DNA from: Phytoseiulus persimilis
Lineage: Eukaryota; Arthropoda; Arachnida; Mesostigmata; Phytoseiidae
Assembly (NCBI GenBank): GCA_037576195.1
Contig: CM075104.1
Location: 22,088,211-22,152,210 of the forward strand
DNA length: 64,000 nt
Direction of reading: 5' to 3'
Within the stretch, counting starts at the first letter, position 1, and each line of letters opens with the position of its first letter. Below, in pieces: positions 23,401 through 34,501 of the stretch. A model generated the notes under the pieces. It was not told the DNA's origin. It saw only the letters and a program-made list of their open reading frames with translations, and did not search any database. Position numbers and translations under genes: made by a program.

Positions 23401-26400
23401 CGGTCCGTTGTAGTGAAAATAAAGTCTTTGGCAGCCGGAGAACTAGTGGTCCGATATCGCTGCGCGGTACACGCTCGCTGTACTCATGGAAATTCCGTGG
23501 TTCGTGGAGCGTTCTCGACACCAAACGGCAAGACTCTTGATTAGAGGGTTCGTGTTTCCTCCTCTACTCTTTGTCAAGTCGCGTTCTTGGAAATGAGCGT
23601 TGACTCATCGAGCGAACTCAATCAACAAGGCCTACTCGGCGGCTCTGGTCGAGCATGACGGCGAGGAAATGGAATGTCAATACACGTTGGCTGAGGACCG
23701 CGCGCGGCCTTGGCTTCCTGCGTGAACGAGCGATAGGACCACCTCGTGGAGAGCTAGTTGGATCAGTTCCGAGACTCGCTCGGTTCGGCCGCCCGAGCAA
23801 CTCACAAGTCCGCCATGGGACCGACGAAGGCGACGACCAAAGTTCGGAAGACACCACTCCGCTGCGAGTGACACTCGATATCTTGCTAGCCGTCCTGCTT
23901 CTCGGCCGCCAAGTACCATATCACATAATCGAAGCGACGTCACTCATACAGTAACCAGTCGTCCGTCTGGCGAGCTCGAGTGAATTAATCACACTTCACA
24001 TCGCGGTGGCGTCGTTCTGGGATGGACGTCTCCGTGGAAATCTCCGGCATCGCGGTATCCCGCTCACGACCTTTGCGTTCAGAACTAATTTCCCCAAGGT
24101 TTAGCTCGGATTAGTTTGAGTGCGTAGGCTGTCGTCCAGTTCATTCGTCAGTTGCTCCGAATTCTGGACAACATCGGTCAAAAGACGACTCGGCGCTTTC
24201 AATGGGAGAGGAAAGAGAAGCGGTGACCTCATGCGATCTCATCCTTCCAGCTGCCGCGTTTTCTCCCGCTTCCGTGATATTCTTCAAAAGAGGGGAAAAA
24301 CGAACGATTCGGCCATTCACTTTTTTTGGATGAACGATAGGTTTTCGGCCTGCACGGTCGAGATGCTTCGTCTCTTGTCGGGTTTCGCGTTCGCATTTTG
24401 CGTGCGTGAGTCGAATCAACTCTCAGGACCAGGACCCCGGTTCGGAAGCGCAAACAAACACTGAAGGTCCGGGCGATCGAGCAGCTGGAACTGCGGGCAG
24501 ACGAGGGTCTCCGACGCCGCACTCTGTCTTTTTGAAAGTGATTAGTCGTTGGCCGTTGTTTGCTATCCATTGTGAGCAGAGGTAAAAGTTTGGAAAAGTC
24601 CGCCGTCAGCCGCCCGTCGAGCCGTTTGTCCAGCCCTCGACGGACTAAATTAAAATGAGACTCCACACGCTGCTTCGCGAAAGTGATTAAAATTATTGCC
24701 GGCCAGACTGGCCGGCCCACTTGGAAGCGGTGACAACGCCGACGCTGCCACCGAAACTGAGACTGACGCTGACACCAACAACAGTTTCTGCTCTCGGCCC
24801 CGAGCATCAGAGCCGCCGCCGTTCAATAGATACCGGATGGTGGGATCTTGATGCCGCCCCTCCCCTCCCCCCTCCCTGCCCTGCCCGCTCATATCGGGTA
24901 AAGTGAAGACGGCTGCGAAACTTTGTATTCGATATTCCGCCTTACACGTCGCACGACGCCAAGGATTAGGGAAAAACAGTAAGCGTACTCAGGGGGAGGG
25001 GAGGGCACAGCTTCCCCACCCTCAAATTCCCCCATGAACGGAGATGATCGCCATGATCCGCCAACTCTCCTCAAAACGGTACCATAGTGACCCTTACCGC
25101 CGGAGCAGCGTCGAGTCAGACTTGCGCCTCACAGATACGTGGCAACACCTCTGGGAAGGAGGAGAGAGGAGGAAAGATCGGAAATCGGGGACTGCGGCGA
25201 TGACATAAGGATCTCGTCGCAGGAATCCGTTTGCGAGTCGTTGAACTCGGCATGGGAACATCGACCTGATAGATATGTATCGAACTGATCTCGAATTCCT
25301 GCAGCGCCTGAATCCATCTCTGCGATCGATTTCGAGGACGACGAACGTTCGCGCCTTATTTACCAAATACGTGGTAGGTTGTAGCTCGCGTTTCGTGCAT
25401 CGTTCGATAACGATGGAAATCAACTCGCGGCGACACCGTTCGATTCCTGATGAGTAGAAGAAACGAAGTCTCGTTCGATGGAACACCGTAGTGCGCTCGT
25501 TAGAACGAGCTTCAATACCGTTGGAGAAGCACGACACTTTCCTCGCTTCGACCTGAACTACGCGACGGTAGCTTTCCGAGCGGTCTGCGCTCCCACTGAC
25601 GTTTCCGGAGAGACTAAGCGCACGGGCGGCTGCGCTCAGAGAGTTTTGCGAAAGCGTACTACAATCGACTCTTGAAAATTCAATCATCCGTAGAAACTTG
25701 AAGCGTCGCCAGGCTCTTGAGGCGGCAAAGGGTTAAATCCTATGACAATCCGATTCGTCGCGATCGTGCGTGCTCAAGTACCCCGGGCTCTCGATCGAAT
25801 CTGAGCTTTGAATCAGTGAGCTCCACAGCTGCAGCTATAGGAGAACGATGACTTCTGCAGACAGACACCAGAGACAAGAGAGGAACACGCGTTTTTTTCT
25901 CTCCGATTGTTCGAGCTCTTGGGCGGTGGTTACATTACACCGGGTCGAGATGGCGACGGATGGAAGGCGTAACCAGCTCGAGGGAGAGTATATGTATTCA
26001 TGGTCTACGAGTTAGTCGATTAGCTCTCCATTCAGCAGCACCCGCGAGAGAGTGCCGCAGTGAGACATTCGTAGGGGAGCGAAGAGGCAGACGAGCACTC
26101 GGAGAGACAAAGCCCAACACTCCGCGACTGGAAGAGGAAGCTCGTCCTCGCTTCGATTCAACCAAGAGCGCGGCACCGAGTCCAATCTTCAGACTCGCTC
26201 GAGTCTCGGAGCAAGGTCATCTGAGAGCTTCTGGATTTGTGATTCCTCTGCATTTTTTGGATCCTGTACGAGGAATGACGGAATGGAGGAGATAACAGCA
26301 CCAACTCTCGCTGAAAAATCACGTCCACCTTCCACCTCTCTCGTTCCGTGCCGCAGGCTCTGCTCAAAGTCCCAGAAGTTCCTCTTTCGATGGTCACACA

Positions 26401-26900
26401 ATGCATCGCTTCCATGAGACCTGCATGGCCGGAACTTCATCGTGCCGTCGTTTCGAATCCTGAGACGGCTGAAGAACGGACAGCAGCTTTCTCGAGCCGA
26501 GAGCTGTCAGGTCCGGTCTTGATCCTAAGATGACCGCTCGTGGCGACCCTGGTTTCTTTCGCGGCGCTCCTTTCGGGCTTCACTGAATCTGGAGACTTCG
26601 TCTGGTGCGCTCGCCGTCCGGTAGTTCATAAGGGCCGACCTCCGATTCCAACAAAGAGGTTGTTCGCCTCACTTGTCCGGGTGAAGCGATGTGTGTTTAT
26701 GTGTGTGACTCGCCGAAGCCAGCCCCCCGCGCGAAACCTTCGAGGCTGGGTTCCGATTGTGACCAGGGCACCGGAACGAAGAATCCAGTGCCGGTGACAG
26801 TTGGTGTTCGTCTCATTTCTGGCCAATCACGGCCGCGGCGTCGCCCGATGCTCGTTCAAGCAGGATGGGATCAGATGAATTAATGGGGCGAATATTTCTC
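17400..26900. other. No recognisable gene
   Basis: The only stretch that stands out is a 107-codon minus-strand open frame without a start codon (20179-20499), described as a finding. The GC-rich palindrome at 24698 is the only notable repeat. Other open frames have chance-like composition. Confidence 0.45.
24698..24716. repeat. 8-bp GC-rich inverted repeat with 3-nt loop
   Basis: GCCGGCCA (24698-24705) and TGGCCGGC (24709-24716) around GAC form a tight, very GC-rich palindrome. No gene is recognised nearby. Confidence 0.6.
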
Positions 26901-29500
26901 CCTTCCTAATACCTCACCATTAGTGAGCACGCTATCTGATACCGCTGGGCATCGATTATTTCGCCCGTTTGAATACAAACAGAAGCTCGCTGATTGAGGG
27001 CGATAGTCGCGTGCTCCATCGACACAGAACTTACGAAAGGATCGTCAACCACGATGTGCTGACGAGGCGGGTGAAAAAATGTATCGAAAACATGTCGGTC
27101 CGCGCACGGGGCCCAAAGTTGCAAAACGAGAGGAATTTCTGCCGTTTTTGTCCGAATACGAGCGGAACACGGAGCGCGTAGATCGCATTGTGGATTTCGT
27201 TCTGTAATCCGCCGACGAATGACTGGAAATAGATGTTGGCTCGGAACGAGCTCATGTGCAATCGAACTTTGACGGGGGATCCAAGCAGCTGACCAGGATA
27301 CGACTCCAGCGCATTTGGTCATTCGTTCATTTGGTCATCGCGAGAATTCGGTGCAGATGTCTTCATGAGAGAGAAATCTCGGAGCGGGAGTGTAAAGTTG
27401 AGTTTGGGAAAAGGAGTGGGGAGAGGAATCACATCGAAGTGACCTTTGGCGTCGTCGGAAAACTCGACTGCGTGCGCATCGCACACAGGTCGTTCCAGCT
27501 AGGGAGTTTTGCCATTCCGCTGGGAGAGCCTTCAACACCATGCACGCTGCACGTGGAAGAGTCCCCACAACTATTCCTGGCCTCACGGAATATGCATCGC
27601 AAGGACAAGCCCCCATCGTCGACATCGGCGTTCGTAATGATTTGAGCAGGTCTCGGAGGCTACCGGTCTGTTCATCAGGCGTAAGTTGATCAATTGAGCT
27701 GAGACTGATCTTTAATGCCGAATCGCAGGAGCAATGAACTCGCCGCTCGATCTGCTATCGACTTTTGAAACAATATGTGCAGGTACAAATAGAGGCTGTA
27801 TCGGCATCTGATCCATTTGTGTCGCGCTGGGTTCACCGAGAGGCTACGGGAAAACGTCTCATGACAAATGAACGAGTTTCTCTCCCGACATTACAATCAA
27901 TACAGACGATGATGGGCCAAATCCGCAGGTCGTCATGGGCATTATTTTTGTGCTTTGCCCACACGAAGATCGGCTCGCAGCCCTACTTTGAGCACTAGAC
28001 CCTAAACCATCGAGAAGCTCTCGAATACGGAGTCGCAACCCAAGCTTTGAATCCAAACTGTGTTATCCAAACAATGGCTCTGAAAAAGTGACTAACGACC
28101 TCGGGAAGAGTGAAGTTTTAGTCTCGAAATCAAACAACAACGTGCGGGCCGGTGGATTTCGTGCGGGTAATGAATCACGGTTTTGTGAGCATAGAGGTGG
28201 TCGCCTCTGGAGCGAAAGAGACGAGCTGTCGCGAGATTCGGCGAATGAGCTGAAGCGGAAACCTTCGGATCTCTTGAGCAAACTCGAAAATGGAGGATTT
28301 CGAGAGATGATTCCGATTGGTGGTCCTCATGACGTTCACGGAGTCCTACACAAAGCATGGATCCCTCTCTCGTCGCCCGATTCCTCCTCTGGCCCGTGTC
28401 GTCCCGAGATCGGGCGAAAGCAATCCGAACTCCGCGCCGTAAGCACGGCAGAAACGAGCTGTTCGAGAAAAAGCGACGTATCAAACCGACGAGCCCCAGT
28501 TTGAACCTGTTCCGCGGACGGATGCGCTCAGTCCAGTAGATTCGGTGTTCGATTGTTCGTGAGAGGCGTCAACGAGAACGACGACAACGACGACGAGGGT
28601 TGCATTTTTCCGGTATAATTTTGTTTTTCCCACTCCGACGCTCCGGATGCGATTGACTCGTTGTGGCCTAGTTGTCGCGCGAGATGTCAACGCAACGTCA
28701 AGAAAATTGACAAACTGCGAATTCGCGCCGACAGCACAAGAGCGAATTCTGGCGGCTTGCTTGACTAGCAGCGCTTCGACCGTATCTCGTTTCAGAGAAC
28801 AGAAAAATGGCGACAACGCACAAAATCTTCTGTCGTGGCCGTAGTTGTCATCATTCCATTCTTTCTATTAACTCCTTCTCCAACATTTCGACAGGGGTTT
28901 GCACACACAGGATGAGTTCTACGTGCATCAGAAAAACTCGACAAGGAATTCCTGAACGGAGGGGATCGAAAACCTACGAATCGAGTTCACCATATCCCTG
29001 AATTACAGCTGGGGTTCGAAACAACATAAATCGATCAGCAATCGGGAATCGACCGCCGATGAACTGTCATCTGCCCATGAGAGTAGATAGATGAACATCG
29101 CCAGGTCACGTGGCGATTTAGCTTCATCCATCAATCAATCAATCCATTCATCCATCCAACGGTTTATCATGTATTGATGGATGATGATTGTCGACCAATG
29201 CCATACTTCACGCTCATGCTTGTGACTGTGATTCGAGGGCTACAGACTCCGAATGGGAATATTCTGTCCTCCGCAAACGGTGTTGCGGCAGTGCTCGATT
29301 ACTGTTGAAGTGGCCAAAGCTTGTTCCTCGCGTGGCCCCTACTCGTCAGTCGCCTGTCGTCGGTTGGCAGCGACGCGCCGTCTTCTCGGTGAGTCCCTGC
29401 CAGCCGAAATCGGAATCAGGTCACGTACGTTCTCGCGCTCCGAGGTATCTGGGATTTTTCATATTCCAACGGTTTCTCTCCCCGAAACAATATTCTGCTC
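26900..29500. other. Spacer downstream of the SLC22-family gene
   Basis: It contains one exon-like minus-strand segment (27035-27288), described as a finding, and the foldback at 29124. No gene is otherwise recognised. Confidence 0.4.
29124..29184. repeat. ATCA/ATCC short tandem repeats within a 12-bp foldback
   Basis: The interval 29125-29158 is a degenerate ATCA/ATCC tetranucleotide repeat. Its first copy, TCATCCATCAAT (29124-29135), is the exact reverse complement of ATTGATGGATGA (29173-29184), leaving a 37-nt loop. It lies about 340 nt beyond the poly(A) signal of the SLC22-family gene, so probably outside the transcript. Confidence 0.8.
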
Positions 29501-29519
29501 TTGGCCTCCCTCGAAATAA

Positions 29520-29525
29520 TTTATT
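29520..29525 (-). promoter_or_regulatory. Poly(A) signal AATAAA of the SLC22-family gene
   Basis: A canonical AATAAA on the minus strand lies about 180 nt past the TGA stop at 29708-29710. It implies a 3' untranslated region of about 200 nt ending near 29500. I see no competing AATAAA between it and the stop codon. Confidence 0.6.
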
Positions 29526-29707
29526 CTCCATGCAAATCAGCCAAGGTGTTGTCTCGAGAAAGTATCCGTGTGTTTGTTAGGTTGCTCCGAGGACCATTCG
29601 CCTTCGGTCGGCAACGAGTCAGACGCAGAGAATTATCTCCCGCGGATTGTTCCGATTCTCCCGCTCGAACGGGTGTCAGAGGTCGAGCAGTCGCAGCCGA
29701 ACCGAGT

Positions 29708-31488
29708 TCAGTCGGACTCTAACTCTACGGCGGAAACCGCGAACAGCCTCTTGGAGCCGCGTTCCGCAGTTGCGGAGGCCTCTCCCTCGCGACGGAGATT
29801 CTCCACATCCTCCAAGGTGTCGGGCAGGTGGCGGTTGACAGTTTCCGGCAGAAGGTACGCGGCCAGCATCGATCCGAAACAAACCGTCGTGAACAAAGCC
29901 ACGGGCACGACCGTGTGGATGACCTGTCCCAGATCGGCTATGAACGGGGCGAGGCTGCCCCCGATCCGGCTGGCCATCATGCACAGAGCGAATCCGTGGC
30001 TGCGAGCCGCCGTCGGGAGGACTTCATGCACGGCGACCCACTTTATGAAGAGCGCGACGTTGAGGAAGAACCTTACCATGGCCTTTCCTCCAACCCGCAC
30101 CGTCTGGTACTCGTCCGGGACGAACGCAACGCCCAAATAGCAGAGGAGCCCTACGGCCAGCGAGATCACCTGGCCATAGCGGCGGCTGTGGCCTCGCAAC
30201 ATGGCCATACTCACCAGACAGGCCGGTACCTCGGAGAACGACGATATGGCGAAGTTAAGATGAGGATTCCCGGGCAGCCGGTGCGCGTTGAGCGCGATGT
30301 AATAGTAGTTGAAACTTGTGCAGAGCCACAACGCCATCAGGAGAAGGGTGTTGCGGCGGAGGCCTTCGTGCCGCAGGAGGTGGCTGTAGCCGAGGTTTTG
30401 GCTCTCGAACGCAGACTCCGTCTCGGCGGACTGGGTGAGGCGCGGCATTACCTCCTTCATATCTGGCAGTGGCCGGCCGTTAAATTTGATAATCTGACGG
30501 ATAGCGAACTCTGCGTGCTCGAGCTTGTGCTTCGTCAGGAGCCACTTGGGCGACTCGAACACGAACGGGTAAGAACGGCAGCAGGGCGAACGCGACGAGC
30601 CCGATCGACAACTGCATGAAGCGGAAGTCCTGCAGGACGTAGGACAGCAGCGAGATCACGAGGACGGCGATCGTGTCCCCGAGCCCGAAGCCCACGTTGG
30701 TGAATATGCGGTCCTTGAACGGCATCATCTCGATGAAGAGCGTGATCATCGGGGCGGTCAGGCCCGCGCAGGTCATCGACAGCAGGAACCGGAACACGTT
30801 GAACATGGTGAAGTTGTGCGAGAACGTGGCGGAGATCGCGCTCAGGATCAGCATCAGAGCCGCCCGGTAGAAGGTCACCTTGCGACCGTTGTGGTCGGAG
30901 AGCTTCCCGAAAACGGCCACTCCCGCCAGACTCCCGAGGAAGATGAGGCTCTGCATCGCGGGCCTTTTCCACCGTTGGTTGCAGACGAGGTTCCATTCTT
31001 CGGTGGCGGTTTTGCCAAACCCCGTCCGGTTGAAGATCCATCCGTGGCTGCAGTGGACCGCGCTGGCCGAGGCGGGGTCGGCCTCGTGGAAGGTTCCGTT
31101 TCCGTAAACCTCGTCCAGTGGATACATTTGGCATTGATCGCGGACTCCGTTCGTGGTCGGTATCGCGTACCGTTTCCACAGATCGAGCGAGATGTTGGCT
31201 CGCGGCGGAGCGCACCAGTGCGGTACCTCTGGAGCCATCAACGGCGTCATCATGTTGGTCCACGCCACCGGGAAAGCTCTGAGACAGGCCAGCGTGAGAA
31301 CGACGGCTGGCGACAAAAGGAGAACGAACTCTTAGCGTTTCTGATGACGTTTCCTCAAAAGTGGAGCTTCCGCGTCCGCGCCGAGATTCTTCCTCGACGG
31401 GACGCAGAGCCGTGAACGAAAACAGCGACTCACCATGGTAGCGACCGAAGTCCCCGATGACTGCTACAACGTCGGTTCGCGTCGACAT
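29708..31488 (-). CDS. SLC22-family organic ion transporter, two exons, one frame break
   Basis: This is a 12-transmembrane major facilitator of solute carrier family 22, expected in the plasma membrane. Exon 1 (31434-31488) encodes MSTRTDVVAVIGDFGRYH and ends CATG|GTGAGT. Exon 2 (29708-31306) follows a pyrimidine-rich acceptor in the same phase. The modelled protein is about 550 residues, normal for the family. Visible features are TM1 from about residue 20, a large extracellular loop (about 36-133) with Cys50, 77, 104 and 127 and NxS/T sites near 56, 88 and 111, the loop signature CSHGW...EEWNLVC, the MFS motif GKLSDHNGRK (152-161), the family ESPKWLL motif (269-275), MASRIGG (462-468) and LPET...LPDTLEDVENL near the C-terminus. 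A single extra base near 30571-30572 shifts the frame between TM6 and the ESPKWLL loop; all family landmarks on both sides are intact. It may be a recent pseudogene or a sequence error. The substrate cannot be named. Family assignment is firm; coding integrity is not. Confidence 0.93.
31307..31433 (-). other. Intron 1 of the SLC22-family gene
   Basis: This 127-nt GT-AG intron has the donor GTGAGT at 31428-31433 and the acceptor ...CCTTTTGTCGCCAG ending at 31307. Splicing joins G from exon 1 with CC of exon 2 to make an Ala codon. It also restores the usual family N-terminus, a short cytoplasmic helix with GDFGRYH directly before TM1. No other start in the long exon gives this N-terminus, which is the reason for choosing the ATG at 31488. 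Confidence 0.8.
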
Positions 31489-31966
31489 GCTCAGTACTCG
31501 GAGCAGACACTCATCCGCCGCACTCAATGACGATGATTCCGTGTCTAATCGTCTCTGTGTACCAAATAGACAGACGGATATTGCAGTCGATCGTTTTCGA
31601 GAAGAAAGCAAAACGATTCCCTCTCGTCGTTTAGCCGCGGCGTCGCGGCGGAGCTCCGTTCCGACGGTCTTCGCGGCTGGATTCACTGGTTAGGACCGTG
31701 GCTTGGCATCCAGTTTCCCGAATCTCCCGGATCGTCATCTGGAACCGGACCTCGTCCCTTCCAGATTTTCCGCGGGCAGGGACCCGATTTCCGAGAATTC
31801 GAACAAGCTGCGACGAGCCACAGTCTGAGCCGCCCCGCTCACCGTTCGACGTCACGAACGTTCTCCTGGATCCGGACTCCTCCGAGGACGTGTTCGAGTG
31901 TCCGCGCCCGGTCAATCAACTGCCGTTCTCCAGCCAGAGCCCGGAGGTTCAAACTCCGAGCTTTTG

Positions 31967-31972
31967 TTTATT
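31967..31972 (-). promoter_or_regulatory. Possible poly(A) signal AATAAA
   Basis: A minus-strand AATAAA lies about 370 nt beyond the stop of the Cys-rich gene model at 32343 and about 480 nt before the SLC22 start codon. It would suit the end of an upstream same-strand transcript, but the hexamer also arises by chance. Confidence 0.25.
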
Positions 31973-31990
31973 CTACCACAGCGAAATGAC

Positions 31991-32008
31991 GGTCGGTCGG
32001 TCGGTCGG
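31991..32008. repeat. (GGTC)4 short tandem repeat
   Basis: Four perfect GGTC units followed by GG, in the spacer between the SLC22-family gene and the Cys-rich gene model. No function is apparent. Confidence 0.9.
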
Positions 32009-32342
32009 CTGGCCGATCACGCTCTCTGTCAGAGATTGTCTGACAGGCGAAATGACTGGCTGACTGCCGCGGCTGATGATTCTGCAGCGGACCCGCCGCT
32101 TGAGTAATGTTCGAGCGGGTTTCGCTCCGAGGAGACCGATAGGGTTCGAGGAGGATGGAGGAGTGCGGTCGTGGTGTAGGTTTTCACTTCTTCTCACTCC
32201 CCGGGCCTCGCTCGGGAGGAGCAGTTCACTCCTTCAGTTGCCTGACTCAGAGTTCATACGACGAACACTATCGCTTCGGCATTCAGTCTATTTTGAGCTG
32301 TGTGCTTCCCGCAGTGTTGAGCCCCCGCGGTCGTCCGTCGTA

Positions 32343-33189
32343 TTATGAAGGTTTTTCCTTCTGTTGTTGTCGAGGACGAAAACCCTTGTTGTTTTCTCGT
32401 TGAAAAACGTATGATGTAAATTCAAACCATGAATTCAAACCTGTCCGCATAGAGGCACGCGTCCAAACCATCCGACAGAAGGTTCGGAGGACGCTCGTCA
32501 GAAGACAGAAGATGATGAAAGGAGGAGAAAGCCTCTCGTGGCGGAGTTTTATTCGTCGTATGAAAGCGGAGGCTCGCCAAAGGCAGGGGAGGCGTGGAGT
32601 GTGGTCGCTGACGCATTTGCATAACGCGAAGAAGGATTCCTCGTGGACATCGACGTGACAGCCGTAGGAATTGGCTGGGCGGCAGCAGCCGCCGCAGCGG
32701 AAGACGACGATCTCGCTGAACTGCGCGTGGACAGCGCGCCGACAATTGACAGGGGGTATTCGGCGCGAACAAATATAACATCTTGCCGAGTTCACCACGT
32801 CGTCAGGGAAGAAATCTCCGTCGGCGGTCTCTTCCAATTTCAACGAAAGTGGGCAACTAGACGAGACAGAGAACACGTCAGGCGAGGGAACGGGGGACCG
32901 AGAGGCGGGACCTCGAGAAAGCTCCCGGGGTTCGAGACCATTTCTCTGCTCACAAGCCGGATGGGAAATATTGAATTGAATTAAAGTCACCTCTTTTTTC
33001 AATTTCGCGATAAGCTCGGAATCGGATGCTGCAGATAAAGCTCATGTTCTTCGCGAGCGGAAGGGGCTGAGCGAGGGACATTTCGCTGTGGGAACGAGCG
33101 TCGCACTCCGAGTCCGTGTCGAGAAACCGATTGATTCGCTCGGAGATTCCATCGAGCTGTCGCCCCGACAGGCTCGAGCATCGGGACAT
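32343..33189 (-). CDS. Candidate two-exon gene for a Cys-rich protein (unidentified)
   Basis: I do not recognise this protein; the model rests on splice logic. Exon 1 (32954-33189) starts at ATG and ends GGCTT|GTGAGC in phase 2. After a 97-nt intron, exon 2 begins at 32856 behind a very strong acceptor (GTGTTCTCTGTCTCGTCTAG). Only one of three phases of exon 2 is open, and it is the phase that exon 1 requires. The model gives about 249 residues: an acidic, fairly hydrophilic first 80, then a cysteine cluster (Cys105, 108, 117, 133, 136, 137, 145, 158, 160, 170) including RCGGCC and CKC. Third codon positions in the first 160 codons favour G/C. An AATAAA lies downstream at 31967-31972. Doubts: the last 80 residues look less protein-like, so the true exon may stop earlier; there is no signal peptide; and an open frame on the other strand (32643-32984) competes. 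Confidence 0.35.
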
Positions 33190-34483
33190 CCTACTTGACA
33201 ACTTGACTGACCTGCACAAGTACGTTTTTTTCAATCAGCTGAATCGAGAGATTCCAGATCGCTATTCCAGGAGATAACCTCGAGACCCGAATAACTTGGA
33301 AATCGAAAGGGGCGAGCCATCTATGAATATCCTGCTATTGAATGACCGATGTCCACAGATCGGAGCTCAGCATGTTTAACCACCGACAGGGCCATAGCGC
33401 CTCAAGTCTCTGGTGCTCGAAGCCTTGAGGCACGAGGTTCCCACCGCTATCTCGAGCCCGCACCCACAACACAAAGGAATCGACAGATGACAGCCGAGTG
33501 ACTTTTACATCAATTAGGACACGTGATCAAAATTTATTTCTGTCAAGCCTCCGGAATCCGAGAGCTCCGCGCCTGCGCTCAGACAATGAAGCATATGGGA
33601 CGAATGCCGAGACGAAAATAATCGCGAGCGAATACATTTGGATGAAAACCGTGACGGGAGGCAGGCGGAGTTGATGAGTGAGACATAGGACGAAGAAGTC
33701 AAGCTCAATATCTCCACGACTAGATTCGCTCAGATTTCGCGCGGCATTCAGCGGCAGGACGGTCCCAGGGTTCAGTTTCGAAATCTGTTCGTGTTCTGCG
33801 GTTTGCGCAAGAAAACCTCCGGAGATGACGCGAAACAGGAAGGTCCTGCGGCGAATGCATGAAGACCCGAATATCTGAGCTCCGCGAATATCTAACGCGG
33901 ATGCCGAGTCGACGTCGAGCGAGAGCACTCCGAGCTGAATTTCCACAGGATTCGCGAAATCGGAGCCTTTTGCGCATTCCGTTCGTGCGCAAACTGAAGC
34001 ACGGCACGACATACAGCCTTGAAGATGCATCGACTGAGCCTCGAGCCGTCCCAGCCACTTGGTATTTCGTAACGTATGCATTGGTCGGAGACGGTGGGAC
34101 GAGCTTGTTTTTCCTCTGATTCACTCTATTATTCATGACGGGGAGAAGACACTATGCTCACTGCTTCGTCGTCTCGTTACCTCGGCCGGCCCCGTGCCAG
34201 GGCAGTGCCAGTAGTCGCAAGTTCGTGCCGATGCGCGTTCAAGCATCACACAATTTCTATTCGAGGCGAAGGATATCATCGCAGAGTCCGACACGCAGGC
34301 TAGCATTCGGAGCACTTGGAGCGACGAATGCTCGAAGAATCGATAAAAGCGAGGCCAGCAAGCGAGGCAAGCCGGCAGGCAAGCAACAGCATCCGATCGA
34401 CCAGCGGGGCGCGAAAGAAGCAATCTCACCGCATTCACAAACTCCGGCACCGTTTGTTTCAGATTGGGCCGACGTTTTAACCT

Positions 34484-34501
34484 CCCCCCCCCCCCCCCCC
34501 C
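34484..34501. repeat. C18 homopolymer tract
   Basis: Eighteen consecutive C following a CCT. A shorter G9 tract sits at 34847-34855. Tracts of this length are prone to sequencing and replication slippage. Confidence 0.95.

Noticed and set aside
29828..31415. Plus-strand open frames of 263 and 199 codons over the transporter
   Set aside because: They are antisense shadows produced by the G/C-rich third positions of the transporter codons.
30535..31686. 383-codon minus-strand open frame overlapping the transporter
   Set aside because: It is an out-of-frame shadow of the SLC22-family exon that also runs through its intron. Its residues are Arg/Pro-rich and lack any domain.
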